Below, one piece after another: positions 1 through 8,910 of a DNA stretch of 64,000 bases. This stretch comes from Methanomassiliicoccus sp. (GTDB lineage: Archaea; Thermoplasmatota; Thermoplasmata; Methanomassiliicoccales; Methanomassiliicoccaceae). Below the pieces are notes generated by a model. The model had not been told where the DNA came from, made no database searches, and worked only from the letters and a program-made list of their open reading frames with translations. The stretch covers positions 186,001 to 250,000 of the forward strand of contig JAEILR010000007.1 in assembly GCA_016109435.1 (NCBI GenBank), in the 5' to 3' direction. Position 1 is the first letter of the stretch. The number at the start of each line of letters is the position of its first letter. The position numbers and the translations under genes are program-made.

Positions 1-1404
1 CTCCACCAGCGTCGCTCTCTCCCGGTGCGCGATCCTGACGCCCAGCCGGCGGTTGGAATAGCCGGGGTGGAGGTCCACCGCGACCGCCTGCAGGTGATCG
101 ACCCCCAACAGGGTCCTGAAGTGGTTGATGGACGCCTCGAGGTAGTCGATGACCCCCAGGGAATCGCCGTCCCCGATGTACTGGGTGGTGAACATCTGGC
201 CGTCCTTGGTTATGGAGCCGCACAGGTTCTCCTGGGCCCCCAGCCCGATGGCCTGCCCCTTCAGGGAGATGCTCATGGACGAAGGGATGTGCCCCCGGGA
301 CCGTCGGATGAAGTAGGTATGCTCCTTGTAGGTGCGCAGGACCGAGTCGTCGCACCGGTTGATGATCTCCCGGTCGTGCATCAGGTACGCTTCCGCCCCC
401 AGTTCCAGGGCGTCCATGTCCCGGAGGACCATCGGTTCGCCGGGAACGTTGGCCGAGGTCATCACCAGGGCATCGTCCTGGAGGTGATGGAACAGCAGGT
501 GGTGCATGCCGGTGTATGGAAGGAACAGCCCGATGGTGCTCAGCCCCGGGGATATCTGCTCGCCCACCTCCCCCTCGCGCTTGCGGACCAGCACCACCGG
601 GCGGTGGGAGGAGGTCAGCAGCCTCTCCTCTAACTCGGTGGGCGTCGCGTACCTACGCACCGCCTCCAGGTCCCGCACCATTATCGCGAACGGCTTCTCC
701 CTGCGATGGTACCACTCCCGAAGCCGGGGAAGGGTGGGGAGGGTGGCGCATATGTGCATGCCCCCCCAGCTCTTGGCCACCCCTATGTAACCCCTATGGA
801 GCAGCCCGGCGAAGTCCTTGATGGGGTCCTCCGACCCCCTGGGCATGCCCTTCCCGTCCAGGAGATAGAACGAGGGCCCGCAGTGGGGACAGGAGATGGT
901 CTGGTGATGGAACCGGCGGGCAGCGGGATCGGCGTACTCGTTGCGGCACTCGGGGTCCATGGGGAAGTCCCGCATGGAGGTCTTCTCCCGGTCGTACGGC
1001 AGGTCATCGATCACCGTGAACCTAGCTCCGCAGTTGGTGCAGTTGGTGAAGGGGTAGAGGTACCGGCGGGCGGAGAGATCGAACATCTCCTTCAGGCAAT
1101 CGTCGCACACCGCCACGTCATTGGGGATGCCCACTCCCTTCTGCCCGGCCTTGCTGGCCACGATGCGGAAGTCGGCGCCGATGGTGTCCTCGGACGGTGT
1201 TATCTCGACCGAGTCCAGCCGGGCCAGGGGCGGTAGCTCCGCCTTCAGTCGCTGGACGAACTCCTCGGCCTGGCGGTCGACCACGATGACCACGTTGGAG
1301 CCGTTGTTGAGCACGAACCCCCGGAGCCCCATGGATGTGGCGATGCGGTGGACAGTAGGGCGGAAACCCACTCCCTGGACGATCCCGTGGACGACGATCC
1401 TCAT
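1..1404 (-). CDS. hypF: Carbamoyltransferase HypF, N-terminal part (runs off window)
   Basis: HypF makes the carbamoyl/cyano ligand of [NiFe]-hydrogenase active sites with HypE. The frame is open from the ATG at 1404 to base 1, giving 468 codons; the C-terminal part lies outside. Seen: an acylphosphatase domain with VQGVGFRP at residues 9-16; a first zinc finger C100-x2-C103-x18-C122-x2-C125; a second finger with C153, C172 and C175 in which the usual first Cys is Asp150; then a YrdC-like domain from about residue 180. A TATA element about 25 bases upstream implies a leaderless mRNA. It points to a hydrogenase elsewhere in the genome; no other hyp gene is in view. Confidence 0.93.
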   Translation of the reverse strand, partial: MRIVVHGIVQGVGFRPTVHRIATSMGLRGFVLNNGSNVVIVVDRQAEEFVQRLKAELPPLARLDSVEITPSEDTIGADFRIVASKAGQKGVGIPNDVAVCDDCLKEMFDLSARRYLYPFTNCTNCGARFTVIDDLPYDREKTSMRDFPMDPECRNEYADPAARRFHHQTISCPHCGPSFYLLDGKGMPRGSEDPIKDFAGLLHRGYIGVAKSWGGMHICATLPTLPRLREWYHRREKPFAIMVRDLEAVRRYATPTELEERLLTSSHRPVVLVRKREGEVGEQISPGLSTIGLFLPYTGMHHLLFHHLQDDALVMTSANVPGEPMVLRDMDALELGAEAYLMHDREIINRCDDSVLRTYKEHTYFIRRSRGHIPSSMSISLKGQAIGLGAQENLCGSITKDGQMFTTQYIGDGDSLGVIDYLEASINHFRTLLGVDHLQAVAVDLHPGYSNRRLGVRIAHRERATLVE

Positions 1405-1427
1405 GCGCCGATTCCAACACATAGTGA

Positions 1428-1435
1428 TTATATAG
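1428..1435 (-). promoter_or_regulatory. TATA box of hypF
   Basis: The minus strand reads CTATATAATC about 25 bases before the hypF ATG at 1404, which places transcription initiation at or next to the start codon (leaderless). Confidence 0.55.
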
Positions 1436-1524
1436 AGGTTTTCTGAAAACCAATGTAACATCCTCCTATAACTGGGGCCATGGGCTTCCAGCCTCTATCT
1501 CAAGGGTTCTTTTGGCGACAACGG

Positions 1525-1532
1525 TTATAAAC
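1525..1532 (+). promoter_or_regulatory. TATA box of gcvH
   Basis: TTATAAAC at this position predicts a transcript start near 1553. That leaves about 15 bases of leader before the ATG at 1569 and argues against the longer in-frame start at 1512. Confidence 0.55.
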
Positions 1533-1568
1533 GCCGTAAATAATGGACCCGTCCGAGGAAGAGAAGGC

Positions 1569-1958
1569 ATGGCTGACAAGAGCGTCGTCAAGGACGGGCT
1601 GAGATACACGTCCGACCACGAGTGGGTGAGGATCGAGAACGGCAACGCCCGCATGGGCATCACCGATCATGCCCAGGCCGAGCTGACCGAGATCGTGTTC
1701 ATCGAGCTGCCCAAGGTGGGTAAGAAGTACAAGCGGGGGGATGTCATCGGCCAAGTGGAGAGCGTGAAGACCGTGGCCTCGGTGTACGCCCCGGTGGGGG
1801 GCGAGATCGTGGAAGTGAACTCCGCCCTCGAGGACCAGACCCAGCTGATCAACGGGTCGCCTTACGACGACGGCTGGTTCGCGGTGATCAAGATGGACGA
1901 CCCCGCCAGGGCCAACGAACTGATGGACGCCGCGGCGTACCGCAAGATGCTGGAGTAG
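1569..1958 (+). CDS. gcvH: Glycine cleavage system H protein
   Basis: A 129-residue lipoyl carrier protein of the usual family length. The lipoyl-acceptor motif GQVESVKTVASVYAP carries the acceptor Lys67, and the N-terminal YTSDHEWV motif is typical. GcvH shuttles the aminomethyl group among the glycine cleavage P, T and L proteins, or serves as a general lipoyl carrier. No other gcv gene or lipoate ligase is nearby. The ATG at 1569 is chosen over 1512 because of the TATA position and a GAGG-type site just upstream. Confidence 0.93.
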   Translation: MADKSVVKDGLRYTSDHEWVRIENGNARMGITDHAQAELTEIVFIELPKVGKKYKRGDVIGQVESVKTVASVYAPVGGEIVEVNSALEDQTQLINGSPYDDGWFAVIKMDDPARANELMDAAAYRKMLE

Positions 1959-1989
1959 GACGTCCGGGCGGCCCGGGGGCCTGCCGTTC

Positions 1990-2775
1990 TCAGATGCCCG
2001 CGTCTCTGAGGGTGTGGGGACAGGCGCACTTCTCCCGCTCCGACGGTATCTTGGGGAGCGCGGCGGAGATCAGCCTGCGGACCTTGTCCACGTTCTCCTC
2101 CATGACCCTGAGGACGGTGGCCAGGTCCACCGGCTCCTCCGCCCACACGTCGTAATCGGTGATGGTGGCCAGTGAAGTGTAGCACATGTCCATCTCCCTG
2201 GCCAGCTGGCATTCCGGCACCAGGGTCATGCCGATGACGTCGGCGAACTGGCGGTACATCCTGGACTCCGCCCGGGTGGAGAACCTGGGGCCCTCGATGC
2301 ACATGTAGGTGCCCCCAACGTGGTGAGGGATGCCCAACCGGTCGGCCTCCTGATGGAACAGGGCGTTCATCTCCTCGCAGAACGGATCGGCAAGGCCGAT
2401 GTGCACCGTCCGCATGCCGTCGTAGAAGGTGTAATCCCGCCTGCGGGTCTGATCGATGAACTGGTCGACGATGACCAGCTCTCCCGGCTTGTAGTCCTCT
2501 TTCAGGGAGCCCACCGCGCAGGGGGAGATGATCCTCTCCACCCCCAGCTGCCTCAGGGCCCACACGTTGGCCCGGTAGTTGACCTTGTGGGGCGGGAGCA
2601 CGTGGCCGCTGCCGTGGCGGGACAGGAACGCGACCTCCACGCCGTCCATCTCCCCCACCAGGATGTTGTCGGATGGTGCCCCGTAGGGCGTGGACATGAT
2701 GGCCTTCTCCTTGATGTCGAACAGCTTGGGGTCGTAAACTCCGGTTCCGCCGATGATCGCGATGCGCGGTGCCAT
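1990..2775 (-). CDS. mtnP: S-methyl-5'-thioadenosine phosphorylase (or methylthioinosine phosphorylase)
   Basis: A 261-residue purine nucleoside phosphorylase-family protein of the trimeric MTAP type. It splits methylthioadenosine (from polyamine and SAM metabolism) with phosphate. Seen: GGTGVYDP near the N-terminus, the phosphate/substrate segment [27 protein letters not shown], and a C-terminal CAC motif resembling the CxC of archaeal MTAPs. Start [10 protein letters not shown] is at 2775; an upstream in-frame ATG gives an unlikely extension. A TATA-like element at about 2801-2807 makes it nearly leaderless. Specificity for adenosine versus inosine substrates cannot be read from the sequence. 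Confidence 0.88.
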   Translation of the reverse strand: MAPRIAIIGGTGVYDPKLFDIKEKAIMSTPYGAPSDNILVGEMDGVEVAFLSRHGSGHVLPPHKVNYRANVWALRQLGVERIISPCAVGSLKEDYKPGELVIVDQFIDQTRRRDYTFYDGMRTVHIGLADPFCEEMNALFHQEADRLGIPHHVGGTYMCIEGPRFSTRAESRMYRQFADVIGMTLVPECQLAREMDMCYTSLATITDYDVWAEEPVDLATVLRVMEENVDKVRRLISAALPKIPSEREKCACPHTLRDAGI

Positions 2776-2877
2776 GAGGCGCGGATACTGCCCATGCAAC
2801 ATAAAACCGATGCCCTCTGGAACGAAGGATGGAAGCGAGGCTTTTTTATTCGGTTCCCTCATCCCAGGCCGAGGAGC
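2776..2877. promoter_or_regulatory. Divergent promoter region of mtnP and the flavin reductase-like gene
   Basis: Two back-to-back TATA-like elements are visible: GTTTTAT on the minus strand at 2801-2807 (for mtnP) and CTTTTTTATT on the plus strand at 2841-2850 (for the gene at 2878). A GAGGAG ribosome-binding site sits at 2871-2876. Confidence 0.45.
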
Positions 2878-3399
2878 ATGGTTGCGAAGATAGAGATGAA
2901 CCCTGTGAGGGGGATCAGGACCTTTCCTTCCTTCCCCGTGGTCATGGCCGTGGTGGGGACGGAGGAGAAGAACATCATAACTTTGGCCTTGGTGCATGTC
3001 TTCTCGTTCAACCCTCCCATGATCGGCATCGGGGTGATGCCGTCACGCTATTCCCACGAGCTTCTTCACCGCTCTCCCGACTTCAGCGTGAACATACCGT
3101 GCAAGGAACTGGTCGAGGAGACCCTGTTCTGCGGGGAACGGTCGGGGAAGGACGTCGACAAGTTCGAGGAAACCGGCCTTACCGCCGTTCCGGGTAAGAG
3201 GATCGGCTCCCCCATCATCGACGAGTGCATCGTCAACCTGGAGTGCCGGAAGGTCCAGGTCTTCGACACCGGCGACCACACCTGGTTCATCGGAGAGGTG
3301 GTATGCGCGCAGACGGTGGATAACTTCGACCGCGAGCGCGCCCTACTGTACTGGGCAGGCGAGTTCCGCACCCTGGGCGAGCTTATCCGGGGCCGTTGA
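2878..3399 (+). CDS. Flavin reductase-like FMN-binding protein
   Basis: A 173-residue protein of the flavin reductase-like (flavoredoxin/NADH:FMN oxidoreductase) fold. The N-terminal [13 protein letters not shown] strand pattern, the central [13 protein letters not shown] segment and the late HTWFIGEVV strand are typical of the family. Such proteins bind FMN and pass electrons to redox partners or free flavin; the substrate cannot be told. The start at 2878 follows a GAGGAG site; the same frame is open further upstream but overlaps mtnP. It is divergent from mtnP and convergent with pheA, so probably monocistronic. Confidence 0.75.
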   Translation: MVAKIEMNPVRGIRTFPSFPVVMAVVGTEEKNIITLALVHVFSFNPPMIGIGVMPSRYSHELLHRSPDFSVNIPCKELVEETLFCGERSGKDVDKFEETGLTAVPGKRIGSPIIDECIVNLECRKVQVFDTGDHTWFIGEVVCAQTVDNFDRERALLYWAGEFRTLGELIRGR

Positions 3400-3437
3400 G
3401 CGCACCCCCGCAGGAGGGCCATGCCCGGGCGCTCGCC

Positions 3438-4268
3438 CTACTGTCCGTCCAGGGGCCGGGCCCGGGCGTAGGAGCCCAGGACCTTAACGAACACCGCTTT
3501 GCGCACTAGGTCGGTGAGCGCTTCGGCGACCCGGGGATCGTTGACATGCCCGTCGATGTCCACGAAGAAGACGTACTCCCACGCCCTCCCCCGCCGGGGC
3601 CGGGACTCCACCTTGGTCATGTTGATGCCCCGCCCGGCGAAGCTGCCCATGGCCTCGTACAACGCTCCAGGGACGTTGCGGGTGGCGAAGATAAGGGAGG
3701 TCTTGTCCCCGGTGTCCAGGAGGCGGGAGGAACGCTGCAGGGCGAAGAACCGGGTGAAGTTGTCGCCGCTGTTCTGGATGCCCTCCCTGAGCACCTCCAT
3801 GCCGTAGACCCCGGCGGCCCGGCGGGAGGCGATGGCCGCCTCCTCCCTCAGGCCGCGATCGCGGATGGTGCGCACCGATCCGGCAGTATCGTAAGCCGGC
3901 ACCTTCTCCCACCCCGGGTACTTGGCCAGGAAGGAGCGGCACTGCCCCAGGGCCTGGGGATGGGAGTACACCCGGGCGATGTCCTCCAGCCCGGTCCCGG
4001 GATGGACGATGAGGCAGTGGACCACCGGGACGAGGACCTCTCCTACGATCACCAGGTCGTTCTCCAGCAGCAGGTCGTTCACAGCTGCCACGGTGCCCTC
4101 CAGGAGATTCTCCACCGGCACCATGCCGTACTCGACCGCACCTCGGTCCACCGCCCGGAACACGCTCTCAAAGTCCGGGCAGGGAACGGCCTCCGCCTGC
4201 GGGAAGAAGGCGGCGACAGCGTCCTCGGAGAACGCTCCCCTCTCTCCCTGGAACGCCACCCGGGTCAT
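3438..4268 (-). CDS. pheA: Prephenate dehydratase with C-terminal ACT domain
   Basis: A 276-residue monofunctional enzyme converting prephenate to phenylpyruvate for phenylalanine synthesis. Seen: N-terminal VAFQGERGAFSEDA, the catalytic SGDNFTRFF motif (Thr-Arg-Phe) near residue 165, and a C-terminal ACT domain with KVESRPRRGRAWEY, expected to mediate Phe feedback. There is no chorismate mutase domain; that activity is fused to TyrA at 17855. It is the last gene of the his-PHP-lysC run, one base after the lysC stop codon, so co-transcribed. Confidence 0.95.
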   Translation of the reverse strand: MTRVAFQGERGAFSEDAVAAFFPQAEAVPCPDFESVFRAVDRGAVEYGMVPVENLLEGTVAAVNDLLLENDLVIVGEVLVPVVHCLIVHPGTGLEDIARVYSHPQALGQCRSFLAKYPGWEKVPAYDTAGSVRTIRDRGLREEAAIASRRAAGVYGMEVLREGIQNSGDNFTRFFALQRSSRLLDTGDKTSLIFATRNVPGALYEAMGSFAGRGINMTKVESRPRRGRAWEYVFFVDIDGHVNDPRVAEALTDLVRKAVFVKVLGSYARARPLDGQ

Positions 4269-4269
4269 G

Positions 4270-5637
4270 TCAGCCGCCGAAGAACTCGTGGTGGATGGTC
4301 TTGGTCGTCTTTTCCAGGTCCTTGCGCTTAACGGTGAAGGTCAGCGCCACGGTTGACGCTCCGGCGGAGATGAGACCGACGTTGGTCCCGTTCTTGGCCA
4401 CGATGCTGAAGACCCGTCCGGCGACGCCCTCCCTGAGGCCCAGCCCCTCTCCCACCAGGCACAGCAGGGCCACGTCGCGCACCGTTTCCACCCTGTCCAC
4501 CACTCCCTTCTTGGCGTTGCCCAGGACCACCTCCGAGCGTTTGAGGTCCCGCTCCTCGATGAGCATGGAAACGCAGGTCTGGGACGTGGCGGCGGAATAG
4601 ATGATGATGCCCGCGTCGGAGAGCAGGGTGGACATCTCGGACATGACCCCGGACTTGGACCCCAATCCCGCCCCGTAGACCTTGACCATGGCCATGTTGG
4701 GCATGCTGGATATGCTCTTGATGGGCATATCGCCGGCCACCCCCTTGGGGCTGATGGCGGTGCCCTTGTACTCCGGCTTGAACACGTTCTTCACCATGAT
4801 GGTGATGCCCTTGGCCCTCGCCGGCTCTACCGTGCGGGGGTGCAGGACCTTGGCCCCGAAGTACGACAGCTCGGCCGCCTCCTCATAGGACAGCTGCTCG
4901 ATGGGCACCGCCCCCGTCACCACCTTGGGGTCGGCGGACATGAAGCCGTCGACGTCCTTCCAGATCTCCAGGCTGTCGGCGTCGATGGCGTTGGCGATGA
5001 CGCTGGCGCTGTAGTCGGTGCCGTTGCGGCCCAGCAGGGTGATGTACCCTTCGTGGGTCTTGCCGAAGAACCCGGTGACCACCGGGGTCTCCTGGCGCTT
5101 GAACATCTCGTATATCTTGGGGGCGATGTTGTTCCTGGTCCCTTCCATGTCCACCGTCGCCGAGCCGTAGGTGCCGTCAGTGATCATGCCCAGCTCGTCC
5201 GCCTCCACCGGTATGGCGTTCACTCCCATCTCCTGGAGCATGGCCGCCATCATGATGACGCTCATCCTCTCCCCGAACGACTGCACCAGGTCCCTGGTGC
5301 GGGGGGTCAGCTCCTCTAGGTAGATGATCCCGTACAGGATCCGCTCCAGCCGCACCAACTGGGTGCTGAGCTGGCTGACCGCGGTCTGCTTGACGTCCAT
5401 GCTCCCGGCGACATCGGCCAGGATCTTGAGGTGGCGGTCCCGGAGCGACCTTATGAACTGCTGGACCTCCTCCTCCCGGCGGACCTTGGACATGAACTCG
5501 AGCAGGGAATCGGTGATGCCCTGGATGGCCGAAACGACGATGACCTTTTCCTCGTTGTCGGAGGCGATGATCTCTCCCACACTCATCATGCTCTCCCCGC
5601 TCTTCAGCGAGGAGCCCCCGAACTTGAGGACCTTCAT
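4270..5637 (-). CDS. lysC: Aspartate kinase
   Basis: A 455-residue aspartokinase, the first step of the aspartate family (Thr, Met, Lys) and, in archaea with the AroA' route, also of aromatic precursors. The N-terminus [15 protein letters not shown] is the kinase signature; the middle has GRNGTDYSAS and the C-terminal third carries tandem ACT domains. The start at 5637 overlaps the preceding PHP gene by four bases (ATGA); an in-frame upstream Met at 5685 would lie inside that gene. Asd, the next enzyme, is at 16793 in the aro operon. Confidence 0.95.
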   Translation of the reverse strand: MKVLKFGGSSLKSGESMMSVGEIIASDNEEKVIVVSAIQGITDSLLEFMSKVRREEEVQQFIRSLRDRHLKILADVAGSMDVKQTAVSQLSTQLVRLERILYGIIYLEELTPRTRDLVQSFGERMSVIMMAAMLQEMGVNAIPVEADELGMITDGTYGSATVDMEGTRNNIAPKIYEMFKRQETPVVTGFFGKTHEGYITLLGRNGTDYSASVIANAIDADSLEIWKDVDGFMSADPKVVTGAVPIEQLSYEEAAELSYFGAKVLHPRTVEPARAKGITIMVKNVFKPEYKGTAISPKGVAGDMPIKSISSMPNMAMVKVYGAGLGSKSGVMSEMSTLLSDAGIIIYSAATSQTCVSMLIEERDLKRSEVVLGNAKKGVVDRVETVRDVALLCLVGEGLGLREGVAGRVFSIVAKNGTNVGLISAGASTVALTFTVKRKDLEKTTKTIHHEFFGG

Positions 5638-6296
5638 CGTTCCCGCACCTTCCGGATGATGTCCCTCGGTATGCGGTGCACGCATATCTCCGCCTCGTCG
5701 CGAGTGAGCCCCGCGCCGATGGCGATGTGGACGGCCCTTTCCTCGGTGATGAGGTCCCGGGGCGAGTGGGTGTCGGTGTTGACCACCATCTTGGCGTCGA
5801 CCTTGCGGGCCATGCGCACCACGTGGCCGTTGGTCAGCGCGTGCGACGGCCGGGAGGTGATCTCCAGCACCACTCCGTTGTCGGAGGCGGCCTGGGCGTC
5901 CTCAGTGGTGATGAACCCGGGATGGGCGAGGATGTCCACGTCCGGGTTGTTCACCGCCGCGCGATTGGTCCCCCGTTCCACCGGCTCGTTGATGGTCTCC
6001 CCATGCACCACGATCAGCTCCGCCCCGGCCTTGCGGGCCATCCGCACCACGTCGTCCAGCTTGGACGCCGGGATGTGGGTCAGCTCGACCCCCACTAGCA
6101 TGTCCAGCCCCCATTCCTGGGCCAAGGGCACATCCTTCTTGGTCTCCTTGATGATCCGCCCGATGTTGCTCGGGTCGGCGTGATCGGTGATGGCGATGGC
6201 CTCGTGCTTCATCACCACTGCGCGCCTGGCCAGTTCGATCGGCAGCAGTTCGCCGTCGCTCTGCAGCGTGTGCATGTGAAGGTCTATCCTCATCAT
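5634..6296 (-). CDS. PHP-domain phosphatase, candidate histidinol-phosphatase
   Basis: A 220-residue PHP (polymerase and histidinol phosphatase) metallo-hydrolase. Metal-binding motifs: [11 protein letters not shown] at residues 5-15 (H7, H9), TDHAD near 38-42, a central HGETI, ILAHPGF, and NTDTHSPRD near the C-terminus. It overlaps hisIE upstream by four bases (ATGA) and lysC downstream by four. No other histidinol-phosphate phosphatase is in the operon and HisB here is the monofunctional dehydratase, so this is the likely HolPase by family and context. Other PHP phosphoesterase activities remain possible. Confidence 0.8.
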   Translation of the reverse strand: MMRIDLHMHTLQSDGELLPIELARRAVVMKHEAIAITDHADPSNIGRIIKETKKDVPLAQEWGLDMLVGVELTHIPASKLDDVVRMARKAGAELIVVHGETINEPVERGTNRAAVNNPDVDILAHPGFITTEDAQAASDNGVVLEITSRPSHALTNGHVVRMARKVDAKMVVNTDTHSPRDLITEERAVHIAIGAGLTRDEAEICVHRIPRDIIRKVRER

Positions 6297-6904
6297 CTCG
6301 CCCCTTTATGCCTGTCTGAAAGCTTCCTGAAAACCTCGTCCATGGGCAGGCCGAGGTACTCGAAGAGGACCATCTGGTGGTATATCAGGTCGGCGGCCTC
6401 CCACACCTGGCCGTCGTGGTCCCTGCCCTTGCCGGCGATGGCCAGCTCGGCCGCCTCCTCCACCACCTTCTTGAGCACCTTGTCCTCGTTGGCCAGCAAC
6501 TGGTTGGTGTAGCTGCCCTCCTTAGGGTGCTCCTTGCGGTCCCGGATGATCCTCCTCAGCTCCGGGATGATCGCCGCGGTCCCTCCCAGGTCGCCGTACA
6601 GCGCGTCGGCGAAACAGGACGGCCGCTCCAGGTGGCAGGCGTTGCCGGTCTGGCGGACCCTGACCAGCAAGGTGTCGGCGTCACAGTCGGTCTGGACGCT
6701 GACGATGTCCTGCACGTGGCCGGACTCCTCGCCCTTCATCCACAGCTTCTGCCGGGACCGGGACCAGAAGTGGGTGCGTCCGGTGGAGAGCATCAGGTCG
6801 TACGCCTCCTGGTTGGCCCAGGCCAGCATGAGGACCTCGTTGGTCTCGGCGTCCTGCACGATCACCGGCAGGAGTCCGTCGGCGTTAAACTTGAGATCGG
6901 TCAT
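6293..6904 (-). CDS. hisI: Bifunctional phosphoribosyl-AMP cyclohydrolase / phosphoribosyl-ATP pyrophosphatase
   Basis: A 203-residue HisI-HisE fusion for the second and third steps of histidine synthesis. The HisI part (about 1-115) has [18 protein letters not shown] and the metal-site segment DCDADTLLV...GNACH. The HisE part (about 118-203) has [15 protein letters not shown]. Start [10 protein letters not shown] at 6904 overlaps the hisF stop by four bases. The longer frame upstream is an artefact of overlap with hisF. Confidence 0.95.
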   Translation of the reverse strand: MTDLKFNADGLLPVIVQDAETNEVLMLAWANQEAYDLMLSTGRTHFWSRSRQKLWMKGEESGHVQDIVSVQTDCDADTLLVRVRQTGNACHLERPSCFADALYGDLGGTAAIIPELRRIIRDRKEHPKEGSYTNQLLANEDKVLKKVVEEAAELAIAGKGRDHDGQVWEAADLIYHQMVLFEYLGLPMDEVFRKLSDRHKGAR

Positions 6905-7653
6905 CGGACCAGCACCCCCCGGTCGGCGAGGTACTTCTTGACGTCCCCCACCGTGTAGGTGCCGTAGTGGAAGATGGAGGCGGCCAGGGCCGCCGAGGCG
7001 TTGGTCTGCTCGAACACCTGGTAGATGTGATCGGGGTTCCCGCACCCGCCGGAGGCGATGACCGGTACGTCCACCGAGTCGGCCACCAGCTGGGTGAGCT
7101 TCAGGTCGTACCCGTTGGTCGTCCCGTCGGCGTCCATGCTGGTGAGCAGGATCTCCCCGGCCCCGCGGTCCTGCATCTCATAGGCCCAGTCCGCGGCGTC
7201 GTGCTCGGTCCTCTGCCTCCCGCCGTGGGTGTAGACCTTCCATCCCCTCCCCTCGCGCTTGGCGTCGATGGCCACCACCACGCACTGGCTGCCAAAGTCG
7301 GCGGCGCAGGCGGTGATCAGGCCGGGGTCGTGAACCGCCGCGGTGTTGACCGAGACCTTGTCCGCTCCCGCGTTCAGAGCCAGACGCATGTCCTCCTTGG
7401 AGCGGATGCCCCCGCCCACGGTGAGGGGGACGAACAGCCCCTCCGCGGTCCTCTCCACCACTTCCAGCAGTGTCTTCCTGGCGTCGGAGGAGGCGGTGAT
7501 GTCCAGGAACACGATCTCGTCCGCTCCCTGCTTCTCATACTCCATCGCCAGCTCCGGCGGGTAGCCCACTCCCTCGAGGTTCTGGAACTTGACTCCCTTG
7601 ACCACCCTCCCCTCGGTCACGTCGAGGCAGGGGATGATCCGCTTGGTCAGCAT
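6901..7653 (-). CDS. hisF: Imidazole glycerol phosphate synthase subunit HisF
   Basis: A 250-residue (beta/alpha)8 cyclase subunit. It combines PRFAR with ammonia from HisH to give IGP and AICAR. Seen: [16 protein letters not shown] (catalytic Asp11), the phosphate-binding TVGGGIRS and [10 protein letters not shown] loops, and [10 protein letters not shown] carrying the second catalytic Asp. It starts one base after the hisB stop and overlaps hisIE by four bases. Confidence 0.97.
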   Translation of the reverse strand: MLTKRIIPCLDVTEGRVVKGVKFQNLEGVGYPPELAMEYEKQGADEIVFLDITASSDARKTLLEVVERTAEGLFVPLTVGGGIRSKEDMRLALNAGADKVSVNTAAVHDPGLITACAADFGSQCVVVAIDAKREGRGWKVYTHGGRQRTEHDAADWAYEMQDRGAGEILLTSMDADGTTNGYDLKLTQLVADSVDVPVIASGGCGNPDHIYQVFEQTNASAALAASIFHYGTYTVGDVKKYLADRGVLVR

Positions 7654-7654
7654 C

Positions 7655-8206
7655 TCAGCCCCTCCTGAACCTGACCGCGTCCTTGGTGCTGAGCACGCTC
7701 TCCCGCGGTACGACCGCCCGCTTGAGCGCCGTCCCCAGGGCCTTGAACGACGCCTCCACCACGTGGTGGTCGTCCAGCCCCCGGTGCACGATGACGTGGA
7801 GAGTGATCCCCGATGACATGGAGAAGGAGCGGAGGAAGTGCGAGTACAGGGGGTCGGGGCAGTCGGCGTCGCAGTACGGCCGGTCGACTATGTCCACCGC
7901 CGCGGTGACCAGCGCGTCGTCCATGGGCACCATGGCCGAGGCTATCCTCTCCACCGGCGTCTCTCCCAGCGCCTGCCTGAACGCCGTGCCCAGGGCGATG
8001 GCCACGTCCTCCACCAGGTGGTGGGGGTTGTCGCCGGTGGCGTCCATGGTGAGGTCGAAGGAGGCATACCGGCTCAGGGTCTCCAGCATATGCTGCAGGA
8101 ACTGGTCGTCGACCGAGACCTTGGCGGTCCCCGCGCCGTCGAGATAAAGGGACAGGGAGATGGAGGTCTCCCTGGTCTTCCGGCTGAGCTTGGCCTCCCT
8201 CATCAT
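7655..8206 (-). CDS. hisB: Imidazoleglycerol-phosphate dehydratase
   Basis: A 183-residue monofunctional HisB (no HAD phosphatase domain). It shows the duplicated manganese-ligand motifs, including [12 protein letters not shown] and [14 protein letters not shown]. The start is taken at the ATG at 8206 ([11 protein letters not shown]), overlapping the hisA stop by four bases; an in-frame ATG at 8218 adds four residues. Because the phosphatase domain is absent, histidinol phosphate must be cleaved by another protein, for which the PHP gene at 5634 is the candidate. Confidence 0.96.
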   Translation of the reverse strand: MMREAKLSRKTRETSISLSLYLDGAGTAKVSVDDQFLQHMLETLSRYASFDLTMDATGDNPHHLVEDVAIALGTAFRQALGETPVERIASAMVPMDDALVTAAVDIVDRPYCDADCPDPLYSHFLRSFSMSSGITLHVIVHRGLDDHHVVEASFKALGTALKRAVVPRESVLSTKDAVRFRRG

Positions 8207-8910
8207 CTCGACCCCCATGCCTGCTTCGGGGTGATGGTCCCCTTGTACAGCGCCAGGCCTACCACCGCCGACCTGACCCCGATGCCCTCCAGGGCCGTCA
8301 GGTCGTCCATGGTGGTAACGCCGCCGGACACGATGACATCATGGGGGCACATCTCCAGGAAGTTCTTGGTCTCCTCGAGATCGATGCCCCTGGCCTTCCC
8401 CTCGACGTTGACGTTGGTGTGCAGGATGCCGGCCAGGGGCAGTCCTTCGGTCGTCCTCAGGACGTCCCGCAGCTTGCTCTCCGACGATTCCTTCCACCCC
8501 CTCATCTGGATCTTCCCGTCCCGAGTGTCCAGGGCCAGGATGATCTTGTGGCGGTTGGAACGGGCCAGCTCGGAGAGCCACTCATGGTCGGTGATGGCCC
8601 TGGTACCCACCACGACCTTCGCCGCGCCCAGGTTCAGCAGGGTCTCCGCCGCCTCGGTGGTGCGGATGCCTCCCCCCACCTGGATGGGCACTTTGACCTT
8701 GGCCATGATGGAGGTGATGGCCTCGAAATTGTCCCCCCGGCCCATGGCCGCGTTGAGGTCCACCACGTGGATAGCCGGCGCGCCCTTGCTCTCCCATCCC
8801 AGCGCGACCTCGCGGGGGTTGGGGAGGGAGACCTTTTCCGTTCCTGGCTTGCCGCCTACGAGCTGGACCGCCTTGCCGTCCATTATGTCCACTGCGGGGA
8901 GTACGATCAT
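8203..8910 (-). CDS. hisA: ProFAR isomerase HisA
   Basis: A 235-residue (beta/alpha)8 isomerase converting ProFAR to PRFAR. Seen: MIVLPAVDIMDGKAVQL with the catalytic Asp8, IQVGGGIRT and VVVGTRAI phosphate loops, and LALDTRDGKI with the second catalytic Asp. It overlaps hisH and hisB by four bases each, in one tightly packed transcript. Confidence 0.96.
   Translation of the reverse strand: MIVLPAVDIMDGKAVQLVGGKPGTEKVSLPNPREVALGWESKGAPAIHVVDLNAAMGRGDNFEAITSIMAKVKVPIQVGGGIRTTEAAETLLNLGAAKVVVGTRAITDHEWLSELARSNRHKIILALDTRDGKIQMRGWKESSESKLRDVLRTTEGLPLAGILHTNVNVEGKARGIDLEETKNFLEMCPHDVIVSGGVTTMDDLTALEGIGVRSAVVGLALYKGTITPKQAWGSR

Noticed and set aside
1512-1568. Longer N-terminus of GcvH
   Set aside because: The extension starts upstream of the predicted transcript start and does not resemble GcvH; 1569 gives the family length.
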